Part shown: in pieces, positions 12,856-24,500 of the stretch
How the letters are laid out: every line of letters begins with the position of its first letter
Numbering within the stretch: position 1 is the first letter of the stretch
Source: Isoetes taiwanensis
Taxonomy: Eukaryota > Streptophyta > Lycopodiopsida > Isoetales > Isoetaceae
Direction: 5' to 3'
DNA length: 64,000 nt
Assembly (NCBI GenBank): GCA_021234155.1
Contig: JAJEKV010000063.1
Coordinates: forward strand, 6,511,710-6,575,709
The notes under the pieces: model-generated
Databases searched by the model: none
Told to the model about the DNA's origin: nothing
The model's input: only the letters and a program-made list of their open reading frames with translations
Made by a program: the position numbers and the translations under genes

Positions 12856-13290
12856 TCAGCGTCTTTTTCCCCGAGGTTGCTCCTTCGAGGTCTCCATGTT
12901 TTCCGTGCCATTCCCCATTCTCCTTGGCCTCCCCCTGGTTCTCATTGTCGGGGTTGGCCCTTCGAGCCCTGCTTGATTTGTTCGCTCTTCGTTTCCCCCG
13001 TTTCCGCTTCCTCCTATTGCTCTGTTCTGGCTCCCATCTACCGTGATTGCTCTTAGTGCCTCTCTCTGCATTCTGTTCTCTTGCATCTCTTGCATCTGTT
13101 GTATGGATTTCACGAGATGTGAATTTTCCTTCTCTGCTCCCGTTGGTTTTGCTACCCCCTGCAACCCTTCCGTCTGCTCCTGCGGTTGAGTCCCTTGCTC
13201 TCTTACCCTTTTGTGTATGTATACCTTGCCATTCTTGACCCCTCGCCTTGTATCCCCTCGCTGGTTCCCGGGTTCCCCGGCTTTGGCCAA
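12856..13290 (-). CDS. LINE 1 ORF1 (nucleic-acid-binding type, putative)
   Basis: A 144-codon ORF upstream of the endonuclease in the same orientation. It is rich in Gln, Glu, Arg and Gly, with a short helical stretch (LVKSIQQMQEMQENRMQREA) that could form a coiled coil, and a basic C-terminus. No CCHC knuckle is present. The position fits a LINE ORF1; the function is inferred from that alone. Confidence 0.5.
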   Translation of the reverse strand: MAKAGEPGNQRGDTRRGVKNGKVYIHKRVREQGTQPQEQTEGLQGVAKPTGAEKENSHLVKSIQQMQEMQENRMQREALRAITVDGSQNRAIGGSGNGGNEERTNQAGLEGPTPTMRTRGRPRRMGNGTENMETSKEQPRGKRR

Positions 13291-13350
13291 TTCCCCTGTA
13301 GCCCCCGTCTCTCGGTGATCACCGCAATGCCTCCCCGTACTTTGATTCCA

Positions 13351-14178
13351 TTCCTCCTGTACTTTGATTCCATTGCACTTTTATTATAGAAGTTCAGAAG
13401 TGCAAAATGCTACTTGATGCGAAATGTTTTTTTAATGTATTAAGATGTTGTGAGTTTGTTGTTCCTGGTGACTTGATTCCTGGTGATAGCAAACTTTTAA
13501 AAGTATATATCTCTAAGGGCTTATCCAATGCCGTTGAACAAATGACTCCAATAATCCTTAGTGGTTCTGTATACTATATATTTGTATTCCTTCTAACTAC
13601 TGCAATTGAAACCATTTCAGTTCTTCAGCAATATTTTAAAAACTTTTCTCACCTTTAATAATATATAATAATCAACTTTAATTTCTCATAAGAAATATGC
13701 ATGGTCCACTATATGCATACCTTGAATTAGGCAGTCCAACTCAGATAACACGATATTCAATTGAGTTTGACTTTTACTATCAAATGCAACTATGAATAAA
13801 AAAGGAAACATGGACTTTTGATATCAACTACAACCATAAACAAACAAGGACAAACTTAATCTAATATCTAACTAATATCAAGTGAACACCAATAAGTAAA
13901 TTACAAGCTCTAACCCCAAGTTCTCAATCCCAACATCGCTTCATGTGTACTATAAACATGCGTACTATAACGCGAATTTTCTTTCTTCAGTGCAGGTGCT
14001 AAACTTTAGCTTCGTATCATATATACAACGCGTATGGTTTGCGGCATCGATAAGTCTAAGGAACATACAGAAATTTGCGACAGCCACAGTTCTAAACTCA
14101 TGTGAAAGACATAGTTGATAAAGTTTTGTGTTGTTTGCAATGCTCAAAATTAATATCTCGTCATCCTAAATATGTTTA
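13351..14178. other. Unassigned AT-rich spacer
   Basis: No domain-bearing ORF, RNA gene or repeat boundary was recognised. The open frame at 13407-13658 has no recognisable motif. Confidence 0.4.
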
Positions 14179-14179
14179 T

Positions 14180-14887
14180 CTGCTGAGCATTTTGTGCATA
14201 CACCGAAGGAACGCGCTGCCTTGAAGCAGTACTTGGATGCTTGCTTCATGGCCAAGCTTTGGGATGCAGAGGCCCTGTCACATGTCAAGGTGGCAAATTA
14301 TCGACAGCAGGTTAATCCCATGCTCACGAGGGGCCCACACCACTACCTGCGCACCCATCTACCCATGAAAAAGCGCAGGATGATTGCTTCCATTCGCACA
14401 GGTGCACACCACCTCCGCATTGAGACAGGGAGATGGATTCGGGAGCCGCGTGAGGATAGAGTCTGTCAGTGCTGTCAACAGGGCGCCATTGAGGATGAAA
14501 GTCACGCCCTCCAGGCCTGTCCGGCGTACGAGCATATCCGGGCTCGGTATGCTCGGTTAGTTGTGCCCCATCAGGCCTTGCATGAGCTACTGAGCACGGC
14601 CTCTGTAGGCTTGTTGGGATCATACCTCCGGGAGGTAATGGATACGCGGACTCAGTTATGCCCCCTTGTCCGACATTAACCTCAGCTGTACTTGTGATTA
14701 TATATATAACTGTGCAGTATGTCAGCATCCTTATTGCTACTAAGGTTTTTCCCCCGAAAACCCTTCGGGGCGGGGGTTTTTTAATCCTGGTAGTAATACG
14801 CCTGCTGCTTTCTCTTTGTACTTGGGTCCCATAGGCCAGTTGGTCTCCGTGGACGATAAAATCATATTCTATTCTATTCTATTCTTC
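14180..14887 (+). mobile_element. 5'-truncated LINE, 3' end only
   Basis: A plus-strand 161-codon frame (14194-14679) is the C-terminus of a LINE ORF2. It contains IRTGAHHLRIETGRW and the knuckle CQCCQQGAIEDESHALQAC, close to the 50.4-kb LINE. The 3' UTR has a C5G/CG5 hairpin at 14749-14778. The element ends in GTGGACGATAAAAT and a tail of ATTCT units at about 14864-14887. Confidence 0.8.
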
Positions 14888-16321
14888 TAGGTGCATAATA
14901 AAAAAGTAGATTATATATAAGTAAACATGAAGCTCCCTTTTCTGAGAAGGACACTATAAACTTATAAGTTCATCGAATCATGTTTCTACAGGCCAAATCA
15001 TGCCATTTTGTTTGGGAATTATTACCCAATTTTATGGTTTTACAATGCCATTATAGAACTTCAATATGGAAGTGCACTATCAAGTGCCAATATGCATATT
15101 TATCTAATGAAAACTTATTATATGTACTTGTTTCAAGTAAGTTCAGGTCTTACTTTGGCTTAACCTTCTGGTGTAATAATGCAGGGTACAACATTGTCTA
15201 AATTGCATTGGCAGAGGCTTTGTCTAAATGAGGATGGAAAGGAGAGCACATAAAACAGTGATGGTCTTGGGTTCAGCAAAATTTTGAATACAAGAAACAG
15301 CATACAACAGTCTTTGGAGCTTGCAATACGTTTGAAATGAAGTTGTCCAAGAAACAGCATACAATGAACTTGCAATACGTTTGAAATGAAGTTGCCATAT
15401 TCTTCGCTTTTCTGGCTTGACACCAGAGCAATTAATCTAAAGTTTTGTTTGTGTACGGTCAATATAGAAAGGAGCTTAAGGAATTCATAGTTCATAGTTT
15501 AATTAACAGAGATATTTCAGTCACATCGGTAACACCATACCAAGTGAATCTTAGTCTAGTTAGGATGTAGCATCATTGAGGTGCTCTCCCACTCCCCGGA
15601 TTTTGAAGTCTCATGTGGGGACTGTAGTGCACCAAACTTTGTTTTGAGGAAAGATCCTCCGGCTTCATGTCTCAAAGTGAAGACACCCAACCAACATGAT
15701 TATGGCTGCATTTTGTTTTTCCATACTGTGATTGGAATCAGTACCTTACAATGAAGAGGCGGGTACTAATATATCTCTCTTCTTACAAATATCCTTTTTC
15801 TAACTCATCAAACATAGGATTACTATGCATGAAGATATAGTTAATTATAATATACAAGAAATTTATCGCGGCGGCCAAGGCCACCGCGAACATTTCTCTT
15901 TACCAACTTGGTATCAGCTCTAAACCCACTACTATGGAGAGCATTTTAAGGTGAAGTTTCTCAATTCAAGCTGTAGCAAAAAAGGATGTAGTTGAAAAAA
16001 CCAGTCTTTACATCTTCTGTTAGGGTAACAGCGTAAAAGTGTCCATCGATTGCACTAGGCTTGACCCATTACCGAACCAGAGTGTAAACAATTTGCTTTT
16101 TAAATGTGATTCCACTAGGCTTGGCCCTTACCGAACCAGAGTGTAAACAATTTGCTTTTTGAATGTAATTTCTTAACCGATATTCATTTGTTCACACCAT
16201 ATGGAGAATGGGCAAGCCATAATCTCAATGCAAACAGTTAAGGGATTTTGTGCCTTCTACCACACACTTGTTGACCACATCATTCTACTTGTAACTATCC
16301 ATAACTCCGAGTCACAAGCAC
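14888..16321. other. Unassigned spacer
   Basis: No gene supported. Two notable items: a near-perfect inverted repeat CGCGGCGGCC-AA-GGCCACCGCG at 15867-15888, and an imperfect direct duplication near 16050-16160 (GGCTTG..CC..TACCGAACCAGAGTG). A short direct repeat, CAATACGTTTGAAATGAAG, occurs at about 15325 and 15373. Confidence 0.4.
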
Positions 16322-16324
16322 TTT

Positions 16325-16980
16325 CATTACAAGGAACAGTCGACGTTCAACGACGTCCAGACGTTGAACAACGACATCAAGTCGTCGAACAACGACGTCA
16401 ACGTCGTTGAACAACCTTTACGTCGTTGAACGTCCTCGCGACGTCGTTCATCGACGATGTCCGTGGCGACGATGTCGCGAACGGCCGCGGGCATGGTCCT
16501 TTTGCCAAAGCCGCACGCTTTAGACATCGCCAACCGACGACGCCGTCGTTTATCGACGTCTCGCAGACCTAACCTGTCCACCATGCCTGCGTGGCACGGT
16601 GCTGTGGACAAGCTGGCACGCCGGCGTGTCTGACACGTCCGCTAGTCGTCGATAAACGACGACGTGTAGAGCTGACGTGTCGTGTGGGCCACCGCATAGT
16701 GCCGCTGCTGCCGGCATGTTGCGGTGTGTAGACCGCCGCCAGATGCCGATAAACGACGCCCCGCAGCCGACGTGTTTACCATGCCCGCAAGGCACGGTGC
16801 GTGGACAAGCCGGTCCGACACGCCGGCTTATCGCCGATGAACGACGACCTATAGAGCCGACGTGTCGGCGTCGGCCCGGCGTGGCATGGTGCCGCTGGCG
16901 GGCACGCGATCGGCTAGACACGCCATCTAGACGCCGTTCATCGACGCTCATCGACGCTCGCCAGAGAATGCATTAGTTTG
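16325..16980. repeat. Left subterminal palindrome array
   Basis: About ten copies of the CGTCGTT(G/T/C)A(A/T)CGACG palindrome and derivatives occur in both orientations, for example near 16342, 16405, 16422, 16440, 16547, 16645 and 16735. The surrounding DNA is unusually GC- and CpG-rich compared with the AT-rich flanks. In CACTA elements such arrays bind the element's own regulatory protein. Confidence 0.65.
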
Positions 16981-17160
16981 TTTCAAAGGTAAGGTCCATT
17001 TGTTCGCTTAATCGATCACATCCGGCTTCCGATAATGGCGGTGACATAATGTAAAACTTGTGCTTGTTTAACATAACGTAAAACAACATACAATACAAAT
17101 AACACAAATAAAAAAAAAAAACTGATTGTTTCCATTCATAAAAAAGCTTATACATTACTT

Positions 17161-17489
17161 ATGTCCATCCCGAGGGGCGTGGATGGTTTGATGCAACCAT
17201 TTGCATCATTATCCGCACCATTAACGCCGTTTTCTTTTGTTTGGCTCGGTGAGCCATTCTACTACCGCCGTTCCCGCAGGAACGCCGCCGATGTTAGTGC
17301 AATCAGAAGCTCATTTTCACTCATCTTTGCCACGATGGTGAAGGGAGGGTTCTCATCGGGAGAAGCAGGGGGGTTGCTGGAGGTGTCTTCCCTTGGAGGA
17401 GGAGGAGGATTACTGCTAGAAGGAACATATCGCGCGAAGGTGGTCTTTAACTGCCGGACCATTATAGCAAGATAGGCAAGAACACTCAA
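17161..17489 (-). CDS. Small Pro/Ser-rich protein, unrecognised
   Basis: The minus-strand frame 17489-17262 contains VRQLKTTFARYVP, a Pro-rich stretch and MSENELLIALTSAAFLRER. The coding character seems to continue in another frame to about 17161. No domain was recognised. It lies just inside the left end of the element, transcribed towards it. Confidence 0.3.
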
Positions 17490-17538
17490 AAGATAAGAAT
17501 AACAGCAGCTACTGATGGATCCGCTTATAACGTGGATG

Positions 17539-17582
17539 TAGGGTTAGGGTTAGGGTTAGGGTTAGGGTTAGGGTTAGGGTTC
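17539..17582 (+). repeat. Interstitial (TTAGGG)n telomere-like tract
   Basis: Seven uninterrupted TAGGGT units. This is the vertebrate/Asparagales-type telomere hexamer, not the TTTAGGG heptamer common in plants. It lies inside the transposon, between the 17.2-kb gene and a palindrome cluster. Confidence 0.95.
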
Positions 17583-17639
17583 GTATTTGGCACCAGCACC
17601 ATGCCACGACATGCATGTTGGACACACAAGCACAGGTCA

Positions 17640-17915
17640 TCGTTTAACGATGTTATGATCATTAAACGTCGTTGAACGACGTCTTGATCATCTGACGTGG
17701 CACCTGAGGGGGCATCTGACGCCCCCTACCTGACGTGGCATGCCTAGGTGTCAAGCCACACCAGTTAGACGTCGTTCAACGACGTCTTAGCTGGTAACTG
17801 ACGTGGCATATGAGGCGGCATCCGACGCCCCATGTTGACGTGGCATGCCTAGGTGTCAAGCCACGTCGGCTGGGCGTCGTTGAACGACGTTGTGCAGACG
17901 TCGATAAACGACGTT
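17640..17915. promoter_or_regulatory. Internal palindrome cluster upstream of the 18.4-kb gene
   Basis: Four clear palindromes: AACGTCGTTGAACGACGT near 17666, GACGTCGTTCAACGACGTC near 17769, GCGTCGTTGAACGACGTT near 17874 and GACGTCGATAAACGACGTT near 17896. They are separated by a duplicated segment of about 105 bp (TGACGTGGCAT...GGTGTCAAGCCAC). A pyrimidine-rich stretch and a possible splice donor (GGTAAGATC, 18012) follow, suggesting a promoter and a leader exon. Regulatory role is inferred from the shared motif and position. Confidence 0.45.
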
Positions 17916-18111
17916 AAATTTGGCGGGAAGCCGACCGGGTTATTTTTTCCATTCCATTGTTATTTTGTCTCATTGCTTTCGGTTTTTTTTTGCGCCCGTG
18001 GGTCTTCATAAGGTAAGATCTCTGCTAGTTTGTTAATCTTTGTGGTTTTAGAGTTAAACACCTCCAAATGCTAATAGATTAGAAGATTGAATCTTGAAAG
18101 TATGTTAAAAA

Positions 18112-18192
18112 CTTGAGGGATGCATGATCAAGGTACGAGTCGGCTCCATCCCGAATGGAGAAGACTAGACGTATCGGGTTTATGCACCTCAG
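18112..18192 (+). ncRNA. Structured hairpin element, copy 1
   Basis: Inner stem: AGTC (18138-18141) and CTCCAT (18144-18149) pair with ATGGAG (18155-18160) and GACT (18163-18166). A 2x2 purine internal loop (GG/AA) and a 5-base apical loop complete it. Outer stem: GAGG and TGCAT (18115-18125) pair with ATGCA and CCTC (18182-18190). See the other three copies. RNA or DNA function unknown. Confidence 0.5.
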
Positions 18193-18227
18193 AACAGAAG
18201 TTTCAATCTTCATAGGTTACAAAAGAT

Positions 18228-18308
18228 TTGAAAGGTTATGAATAAGGTATCGGGTCGACTCCATTTCAAATGGAGAGGACTAGATGTATCGGGTTCAGCA
18301 CCCTTCAA
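18228..18308 (+). ncRNA. Structured hairpin element, copy 2
   Basis: Inner stem: GGTC (18253-18256) and CTCCAT (18259-18264) pair with ATGGAG (18270-18275) and GACT (18278-18281). The outer stem is TTGAAAGG (18228-18235) with CCCTTCAA (18301-18308), 7 of 8 paired. The conserved single-stranded motif TAGATGTATCGGGTT follows the inner stem, as in copy 1. Confidence 0.5.
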
Positions 18309-18459
18309 TCAAATGCTTTCTAAATATCATAAACGTTGTATCAATCTAAATCTTAAGAAGAAACATTTGATAAAAATCTAAAAAAACATGGATATTTATA
18401 TTTATTATATTATTACATGGTTTTTATTAAAATTTTTATTGTTTACTAGTAAAAACAAC

Positions 18460-19591
18460 ATGGACGAACGTCGAAAGGAATTTGAACGTAAAGTGAGACG
18501 TAAAGCTTTGAGAATGTTACATGGCGACTTGCAAAAGAATGTTACCCCAACAATTGCCACAAATAGTCCAATTAGACCCAAAGGACCCAGTCTTCCTAGA
18601 GGCTTTGGTGGTGTGCATGAAATGAATGCCACCATGTATGTACAATAAACATGTTTCAATGATTAGTTAACTTTATATCTTGATGTTACTTTTTTTTTTT
18701 GTTGTACTTGATGAGAGCGGTTATATTGCAATTGTTCCATGTGCAAAGGACAAATAAAACGGATGAGAAAGACTGCCCCTCGACCATGTTGATAAATATG
18801 GTGAATGCCCGACAAATCCAAAGGCTTTCTGGACGACATGTGGGGGGTATTCCAACGAGGTATAATACATGAATCTCATGAACTCGAATCAACTACTCTC
18901 ATGTACTTGAATCGACGCCTTAACTTAGTTTGCTTGTATTTTGTTAGGAAGAAATTGAGAATGAAGTGAGCTCAAGCAATATATAGATTTTGGGGTTATG
19001 TTGTCATTGGAAGTAGATGATGTTGATACTATGAATGCGTTCATAGAAAACCCTACAAAAAGAAAGCCATCAACTTCCGCAAAAGAGTATCCCATTACGT
19101 GATAGAACTCGCCGTGCAATGGTCGCTGCCAAGATTGGAGGGAATGACAATGTTCATCAAAATTGGAATGTACTAGATCATGTAGAAGAAAATAATCTTC
19201 CACCTTCACTAGTCCATTTGGTCCAGCCCTTCTACGACACAAAGATCGTAAGAAATTCAATGCATGGCCTAGAGGCAAGCCAATTATTTATGGGGAGCAA
19301 TTTACATATTGGGGTAGGCGAAGACATGATTAAAAAAATCGGGTCCCCTAAGCTGGCCTGGGATTATATATTATGACGAATACAAAAGTCAAAGATGGTA
19401 CGACTGTTCCTTTAATGCCATATGTAGGTCCTGAATATAACTCAGACACTTGGCATAAATTGAGTAAGCATCAGTGGCGCATGCTCACCTTCGTTCCAGA
19501 TCCTTTGCAAGATCAGTGGTGGTTCGTAGTTCCATGTAAGGCTCGCTCCCGCTGCATATTTGAAGGTGAAGAAGAGATGGCGATCGAATAG
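18460..19591 (+). CDS. Cargo gene A, multi-exon, unrecognised
   Basis: A first plausible exon begins at ATG 18460 (MDERRKEFERKVRRKALRML) and reaches 18648. Further coding-like pieces lie near 18770-18860 (NPKAFWTTCGGY), 19119-19376 and 19373-19591 (PEYNSDTWHKLSKHQWRM, DPLQDQWWFVVPCKARSRC). They change frame, so the exon structure is uncertain. The N-terminal part is strongly basic and helical. No known transposase domain was recognised. The gene follows a palindrome cluster and the first hairpin pair. Confidence 0.35.
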
Positions 19592-19937
19592 CGAGGTGTG
19601 TGGAGGGGGGGGGGGCTAGACTATTGTCATGATAGAAGACTACCATCGATTGAACCTTTATTACTTTATTATGATTATATTTTCTTCCCATATATGAATA
19701 AGAAAATACTTTGGCATGCGAATTTGTGTATACTACAAACCATATTAGGCAACATTAGTATTGCAACTTCGAAGTTATCATAGACATTTATACCAAGTTA
19801 ATTGGCAGCCTAGTATAGACCTATGGCTTGCAAGCGCCGATCGGGGCAGTCCTACATACAGTTAAGTACACGCTTTATGTTTAATTAATCATAAAATGTG
19901 AAGATTCCCTTCAAAATGCAAGATTCATATACAAAAA
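19592..19937. other. Spacer, AT-rich
   Basis: No gene seen. A degenerate repeat of TTCCCTTCAAAATRCAARATTCATATA spans about 19907-19975. Confidence 0.4.
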
Positions 19938-20690
19938 TCATATATGTATTCCCTTCAAAATACAAAATTCATATAAAAAACCCATACACAATTCAAATAC
20001 ACAAAACAAAGTGGATGCCAGTGCACATCTAGCGGTATATATCAGCATCCAGTGTGATCCACTCGCAGTTCGAAGGTGCTCGGCGGTTATTTCCTCCACC
20101 CCGCCGTAACAAGCCTCCCGAAGCATGGAATCCAAGCCCTCCGGCGTGGTGTCTGTTTCCCCAAGGAATTCATGTACGAGCACTTCCCGCATGCCCTGGT
20201 TGGTCTGGTGCAACTTTTGAAAGTAGGGCTTCAGCAAATGTTTCCCTTCCCAAAGGACCCTATCCTCTAGCATACGGGCCAAGCACAACGAGCTCACCAT
20301 GCATTTCTTCGGCATTCGAGCTCACAGATTGAGGGAAGGTCCCGACCTCCCAAGAATGCAAGCGAGGTCTTTCTTGCCCCTATCACGCAGCCTTTGTCAT
20401 GGCTTGCTTGAACTCGCCTTTTCTTGGGTTAGGTTCGCCTCTAGCCACTGCATCGAGGCGCTTCTCGGTGCTCCAGCAAAAGCGCCCGCGGCCTGCAGTG
20501 CGGCATCAAGCGGGCATGCATCGAGAAGCGCCATGGCGGATGCGGTGTGAGGAGCTCGGCGAAGGCGAGGAGGAGGAGGAAGCCGGAGAGCCCGAGGAGC
20601 GAGGGGACGGAGGACGGAGGACGGAGGGCGGCGGAGAAGCTGGAGGACTAATAGGGCAATATATATGCGAAAACAAAACAAATTTCGCAC
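19938..20690 (-). CDS. Cargo gene B on the opposite strand, unrecognised
   Basis: Two open minus-strand frames: 20690-20397 (a Leu/Arg/Pro-rich leader, then MALLDACPLDAALQAAGAF and MQWLEANLTQEKASS) and 20315-19938 (ARMLEDRVLWEGKHLLKPYF, HEFLGETDTTPEGLDSML). GC content in the 5' part is much higher than in neighbouring DNA. The frames are offset, consistent with an intron or an indel at about 20320-20400. Product unknown. Confidence 0.35.
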
Positions 20691-20704
20691 GACGCCGCGA
20701 AATA

Positions 20705-20845
20705 CCGAAACGTGTCGTTATAGACGCCGTTAACGACGCCCGGACGCCGTTAAACGACGCCTCGCTCCAAATGTCATCTACCGGCTTTCATTTTTCCATT
20801 TCTTGATTTGAGACGCCCGACGCCGTTAAACGACGCCTTCCTTTA
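20705..20845. promoter_or_regulatory. Internal palindrome cluster upstream of the 21.0-kb gene
   Basis: Three GACGCCGTTAAACGACGCC-type palindromes at about 20729, 20750 and 20817. Two of them are followed by a duplicated block containing AAATGTCATC.RCCGGCTTTC and a T-rich stretch. The start codon of the next gene lies about 160 bp downstream. Also upstream of the minus-strand gene B, so it could serve both directions. Confidence 0.45.
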
Positions 20846-21000
20846 AATGTCATCGGCCGGCTTTCATTTTTTTCCATTTCTTTTATGATTTGAGTATTGG
20901 CTACTTACCGCTTTGAACGATCCTCGGATCCTAGTTTTTCATTGCGCTTATTGTGAGAGTTTTTCTTTTATTGCTTTTGGGATACATGGCCATGGAAGGT

Positions 21001-21512
21001 ATGCTTCGACGCTTGAACCGCATTCGGGGAGGAGATGAGGATTCAAGAGCGAGAGATATGGAACCTGTCTTCACAAGTAAGGCTACACACTCTGTAGTTT
21101 ATACACTTTATTGTATTTTCTCTATTTTCTAATCTATAGCTTGGTGTAGGAGCCGTCGAGGGCATGAGAAGGAAGGGAATCCTCCGTGAACCCCCCCTCC
21201 ACTTCGAAGATGAGGACTATGAAACAACGATCCATCTGGATGAAGGTGTTAAAGAAGTATGTGATTGGTAAGGCACTGACCAAATTGCTAGGAACCAGTG
21301 AGCTGCCTAGCATGATGAGGATGCTTCTTGAAAAGATGGTCAGGGTTTGGAAGCACCACAGGAAAAACAACATTAACATGATACTAGAGTCGACATGGCT
21401 GACGCCAGACATACTTGACATGGAGCTATGGTTCAAAGGGGATGGACAAGTGGAGGACTTCACGATGGAAACCATAAACCAAGCTCATGAGGAGTATGCT
21501 GAATTGTTCAAG
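21001..21512 (+). CDS. Cargo gene C, two exons, unrecognised
   Basis: Exon 1 would start near 20987-20999 (MAMEGMLRRLNRIRGGDEDS) and end at a GTAAGG donor at 21078. The second part is open at 21186-21515 and encodes a Lys/Met-rich helical protein (KVLKKYVIGKALTKLLGTSE, LEKMVRVWKHHRKNN) with an acidic end (FTMETINQAHEEYAELF). No known domain recognised. The TGA stop is at 21513-21515. Confidence 0.4.
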
Positions 21513-21599
21513 TGATCTTTTGTTCAATAAACCTATGTTTTGTACATTGTTATATTTTCTCTTGGGTACAATCTAGCACTGATACATGCATTCTCTTGG

Positions 21600-24500
21600 G
21601 TGCAATGCATTAATTACGAATTTATGAGTGTGTTGCCACAGCAAAAGCGCCCCCCCGACTTCTAATTGCCACATCGGGAGGAGGACAGGTCCAAACTCCG
21701 TTCCGTCAGTTCCCCTTGCTATGCGTTCTACCGCAGCTTCTACCACGCGTTCCATCGCAATGAGACCAGACTTCTCGCCCCCAAAACGTAAACCCTTCTA
21801 GAGCCTGGCAACCCACAGGGTTTACGTTTCGGAGGCCCTCTCCTTGTCAGATTCGGCCGGGACCTTGCGACGTGTCTTGAAGTGGAGTTGGGGTGTTGAC
21901 GCCAGAGCGCGGACCCTAAAATCCTCCTCGAGGTCGCTTGCCCCAAATTTCCTCTCCCCAAGGCCCCGGGAAGGGCGGGCAACCTCCCTCTCGAGAACCA
22001 CGATTTGGCTCGCCAATGGACTCGAACGCTGACATTGCCCCCGGGACCAAGTTCCGGAAGACCAGGACTCGGCCCCCAAAACGTAAACCCTTCTAGAGCC
22101 TGGCAACCCACAGGGTTTACGTTTCGGAGGCCCTCTCCTTGTCAGATTCGGCCGGGACTTTGCGCCATGTCTTGAAGTGGAGTTGGGGTGTTGACGCCAG
22201 AGCGCGGACACTAAAATCCCTCCGGAAGCTGCTTGCCCCAATTTCCTCTCCCCAAGGCCCTGGGGAAGGACGGGCAACCTCCCCTCACCGGAACCGCGAT
22301 TTGGCTCTGCCAATGGACTCAGAACGTTGACATTGCCCTGGGGACCAAGTTCCGTGGCCAGAAGACCAGGACTCGGCCCCCAAAACGTAAACCCTTCTAG
22401 AGCTTGGCAACCCACAGGGTTTACGTTTCGGAGGCCCTCTCCTTGTCAGCTTCGGCCGGGACCTTGCGCCGTGTCTTGAAGTGGAGTGGGGGTGTTGACG
22501 CCAGAGCACATACCCTAAAAATCCCCTAAGCCGCTGCCCCAAATTTCCTCTCCCAAGGCCCCGGGGCCGGACGCAGGCACCTCCCTCCTGAATCGCGATC
22601 CGCTCTCGCCAATGGACTCGAACGCCGACATTGCCCCCGGGGACCAAGTTCCGCGGGCCGTGAAGACCACCCGACCTCCAAGAAGCCAAAGTAGCTCACT
22701 TCCATCACACTCGTAGTCAATTGGCCTAGGATGTGGATGCAGGATACCGCCGCGGAGGGCGTGAGAGTGTTTCCTTCTTTTCGCAAAACCGACCTTGTAA
22801 CTTGCTCCCTAGGGTAATTTCGCCATTCCTGACGATTTGGCAAGCTCGATTTGCCATTCCGAGCCTCCCGCGCCCAAACGACAAAACACCGCGGTTTCTA
22901 CAAGGCCAACCTCGGGGCGCCCGCGTTTGACAAGTTCTCCCGACCGATCTGGAATCTTTTTGGGCCTTCCCAAGAGGTCCCCTGAACGGAGGGATCCAAT
23001 GGTCGGATAGGGGAGCCGGGCCCCGGAGGGTGGTCATTAGCGCAGCACGGGGAGCCGCCAGAAGGGCTGCCTCGAACTTTTTGGATCCCGCCTCTTGGGG
23101 TCCCGACTCTCCCCTCTTGTGAGGGATCCCTGCAAGGTCCTGGCCTCGTTTGACTTGGGGAAGGGTGCCAGCTCGGTTGCCCACACCGCGCCCCCCACCG
23201 CTCTAATGCTAACCCTTTGACCTAGACCTTCTCCTAAAAATTCGAAAATTGGGCCGTGCTAAAGATGAATTAGGAAAACAGCCGGCAAAAAATCAGAATT
23301 TATTTTCGTGCAATGCATTAATTGGCGAATTTATGAATGTCTTGCCACCGCAAAAAGCTCGACTTCTACTTGCCACATCGGAGGAGGACAGACCCAAACT
23401 CCGCCCCGCCGGTTCCCCTTGCTCCGTATTCTGGCTGCGGCTTCGCCAGGTCCCAAGTGCAATGACCAAGTCTCGGCCCCCAAAACGCAAACCCTTCTAG
23501 AACCTGGCAACCCACAGGGTTTACGTTTTGGAGGCCCTCTCCTTGTCAGATTCGGCCGGGACCTTGCGCCGTGACTTGACGTGGAGTGGGGGTGTTGACG
23601 CCAGAGCACGGACCCTAAAATCCCCCTAAGCCGCTGCCCCGAATTTCCCTCTCCCCTGCTCTGGGATGGATCTGCGACCTCCCCTCTCCGAATCGCGGAT
23701 CTGCTCGCCAATGGACTCCGGGGAACGCCGACATTGCCCCCGGGACCAAGTTCCGTGGCCAGAAGACCACCCGACCTCCAAGAAGCGCCAAAGTAGCTCA
23801 CTTCCATCACACTCGTAGTCAATTGGCCTAGGATGTGGATGCGGGATACTGTCGTGGAGGGCGTGAGTGTTTCCTTCTTTCGCAAAACCGACCTTGTAAC
23901 TTGCTCCCTAGGGTAATTTCGCCATTCCGGACGATTTGGCAGGGTCGATTTGCCATTCCGGAGCCTCCCCGGTGCCCGAACGACAAAACACCTCCGGTTT
24001 CTACAAGGTCGACCTCGTGACGCCCAGCGGTTTGACAAGTTCTCCTGACCGATCTGGAATCTTTTGGCCTTCCCCGAAGAGGGGCCCCCCGAACGGAGGA
24101 TCCAACGGCCGGATAGGGGAACCGGCCCGGAGGGTGGTCATTAGCGCAGGCCCCCGGGAGCGCCGCCAGAAGGGCTGCCTCGAACTTTTTGATCCCGCCT
24201 CTTGGGTCCTGGACTCTCCCTCTTGTGAGGGATCCCCGCAAGGTCCCCGCCTCGCTTGACTTGGGAAGGGTGCCAGCTCGGGCTGTTCCCGCAACCCGCT
24301 GCCCCACCGCTCTAATGCTAACCCTTTGACCTAGACCTTCTCTAAAATTCAAAATTGGGCCGTGTGCTAGAGATGAATTAGGAAAACAGCTGGCAAAAAT
24401 CAGAATTTATTTTCGTGACAATGCATTAATTGCGAATTTATGAATGTCTTGCCATCGCAAAAGCCCCGACTTCTACTTGCCACATCGGAGGAGGACAGAC

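Larger units (their letters stand above)
9275..13350 (-). mobile_element. LINE retrotransposon 1, near full length
   Basis: A non-LTR element on the minus strand. In order from 13290 down to 9541 it shows a short ORF1, an APE-type endonuclease, a reverse transcriptase, and a C-terminal Cys-His knuckle. The 3' end is at the left edge and carries a microsatellite tail: GATA units at 9275-9296 read ATCT on the element strand. No clear target duplication was found. Near the 5' edge a 19-21 bp motif, TACTTTGATTCCATT, is duplicated (13339-13380). Confidence 0.85.

Noticed and set aside
15867-15888. Rho-independent type terminator
   Set aside because: A GC hairpin without a T-run, in a eukaryotic context with no adjacent gene.
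16325-16980. CRISPR-like array because of regularly repeated palindromes
   Set aside because: The repeats are irregularly spaced, occur in both orientations, and lie in eukaryotic transposon context. Subterminal repeats explain them.
17161-17475. Plus-strand 104-codon ORF
   Set aside because: It is a shadow of the minus-strand Pro/Ser-rich frame, and its glycine run is the complement of the proline codons.
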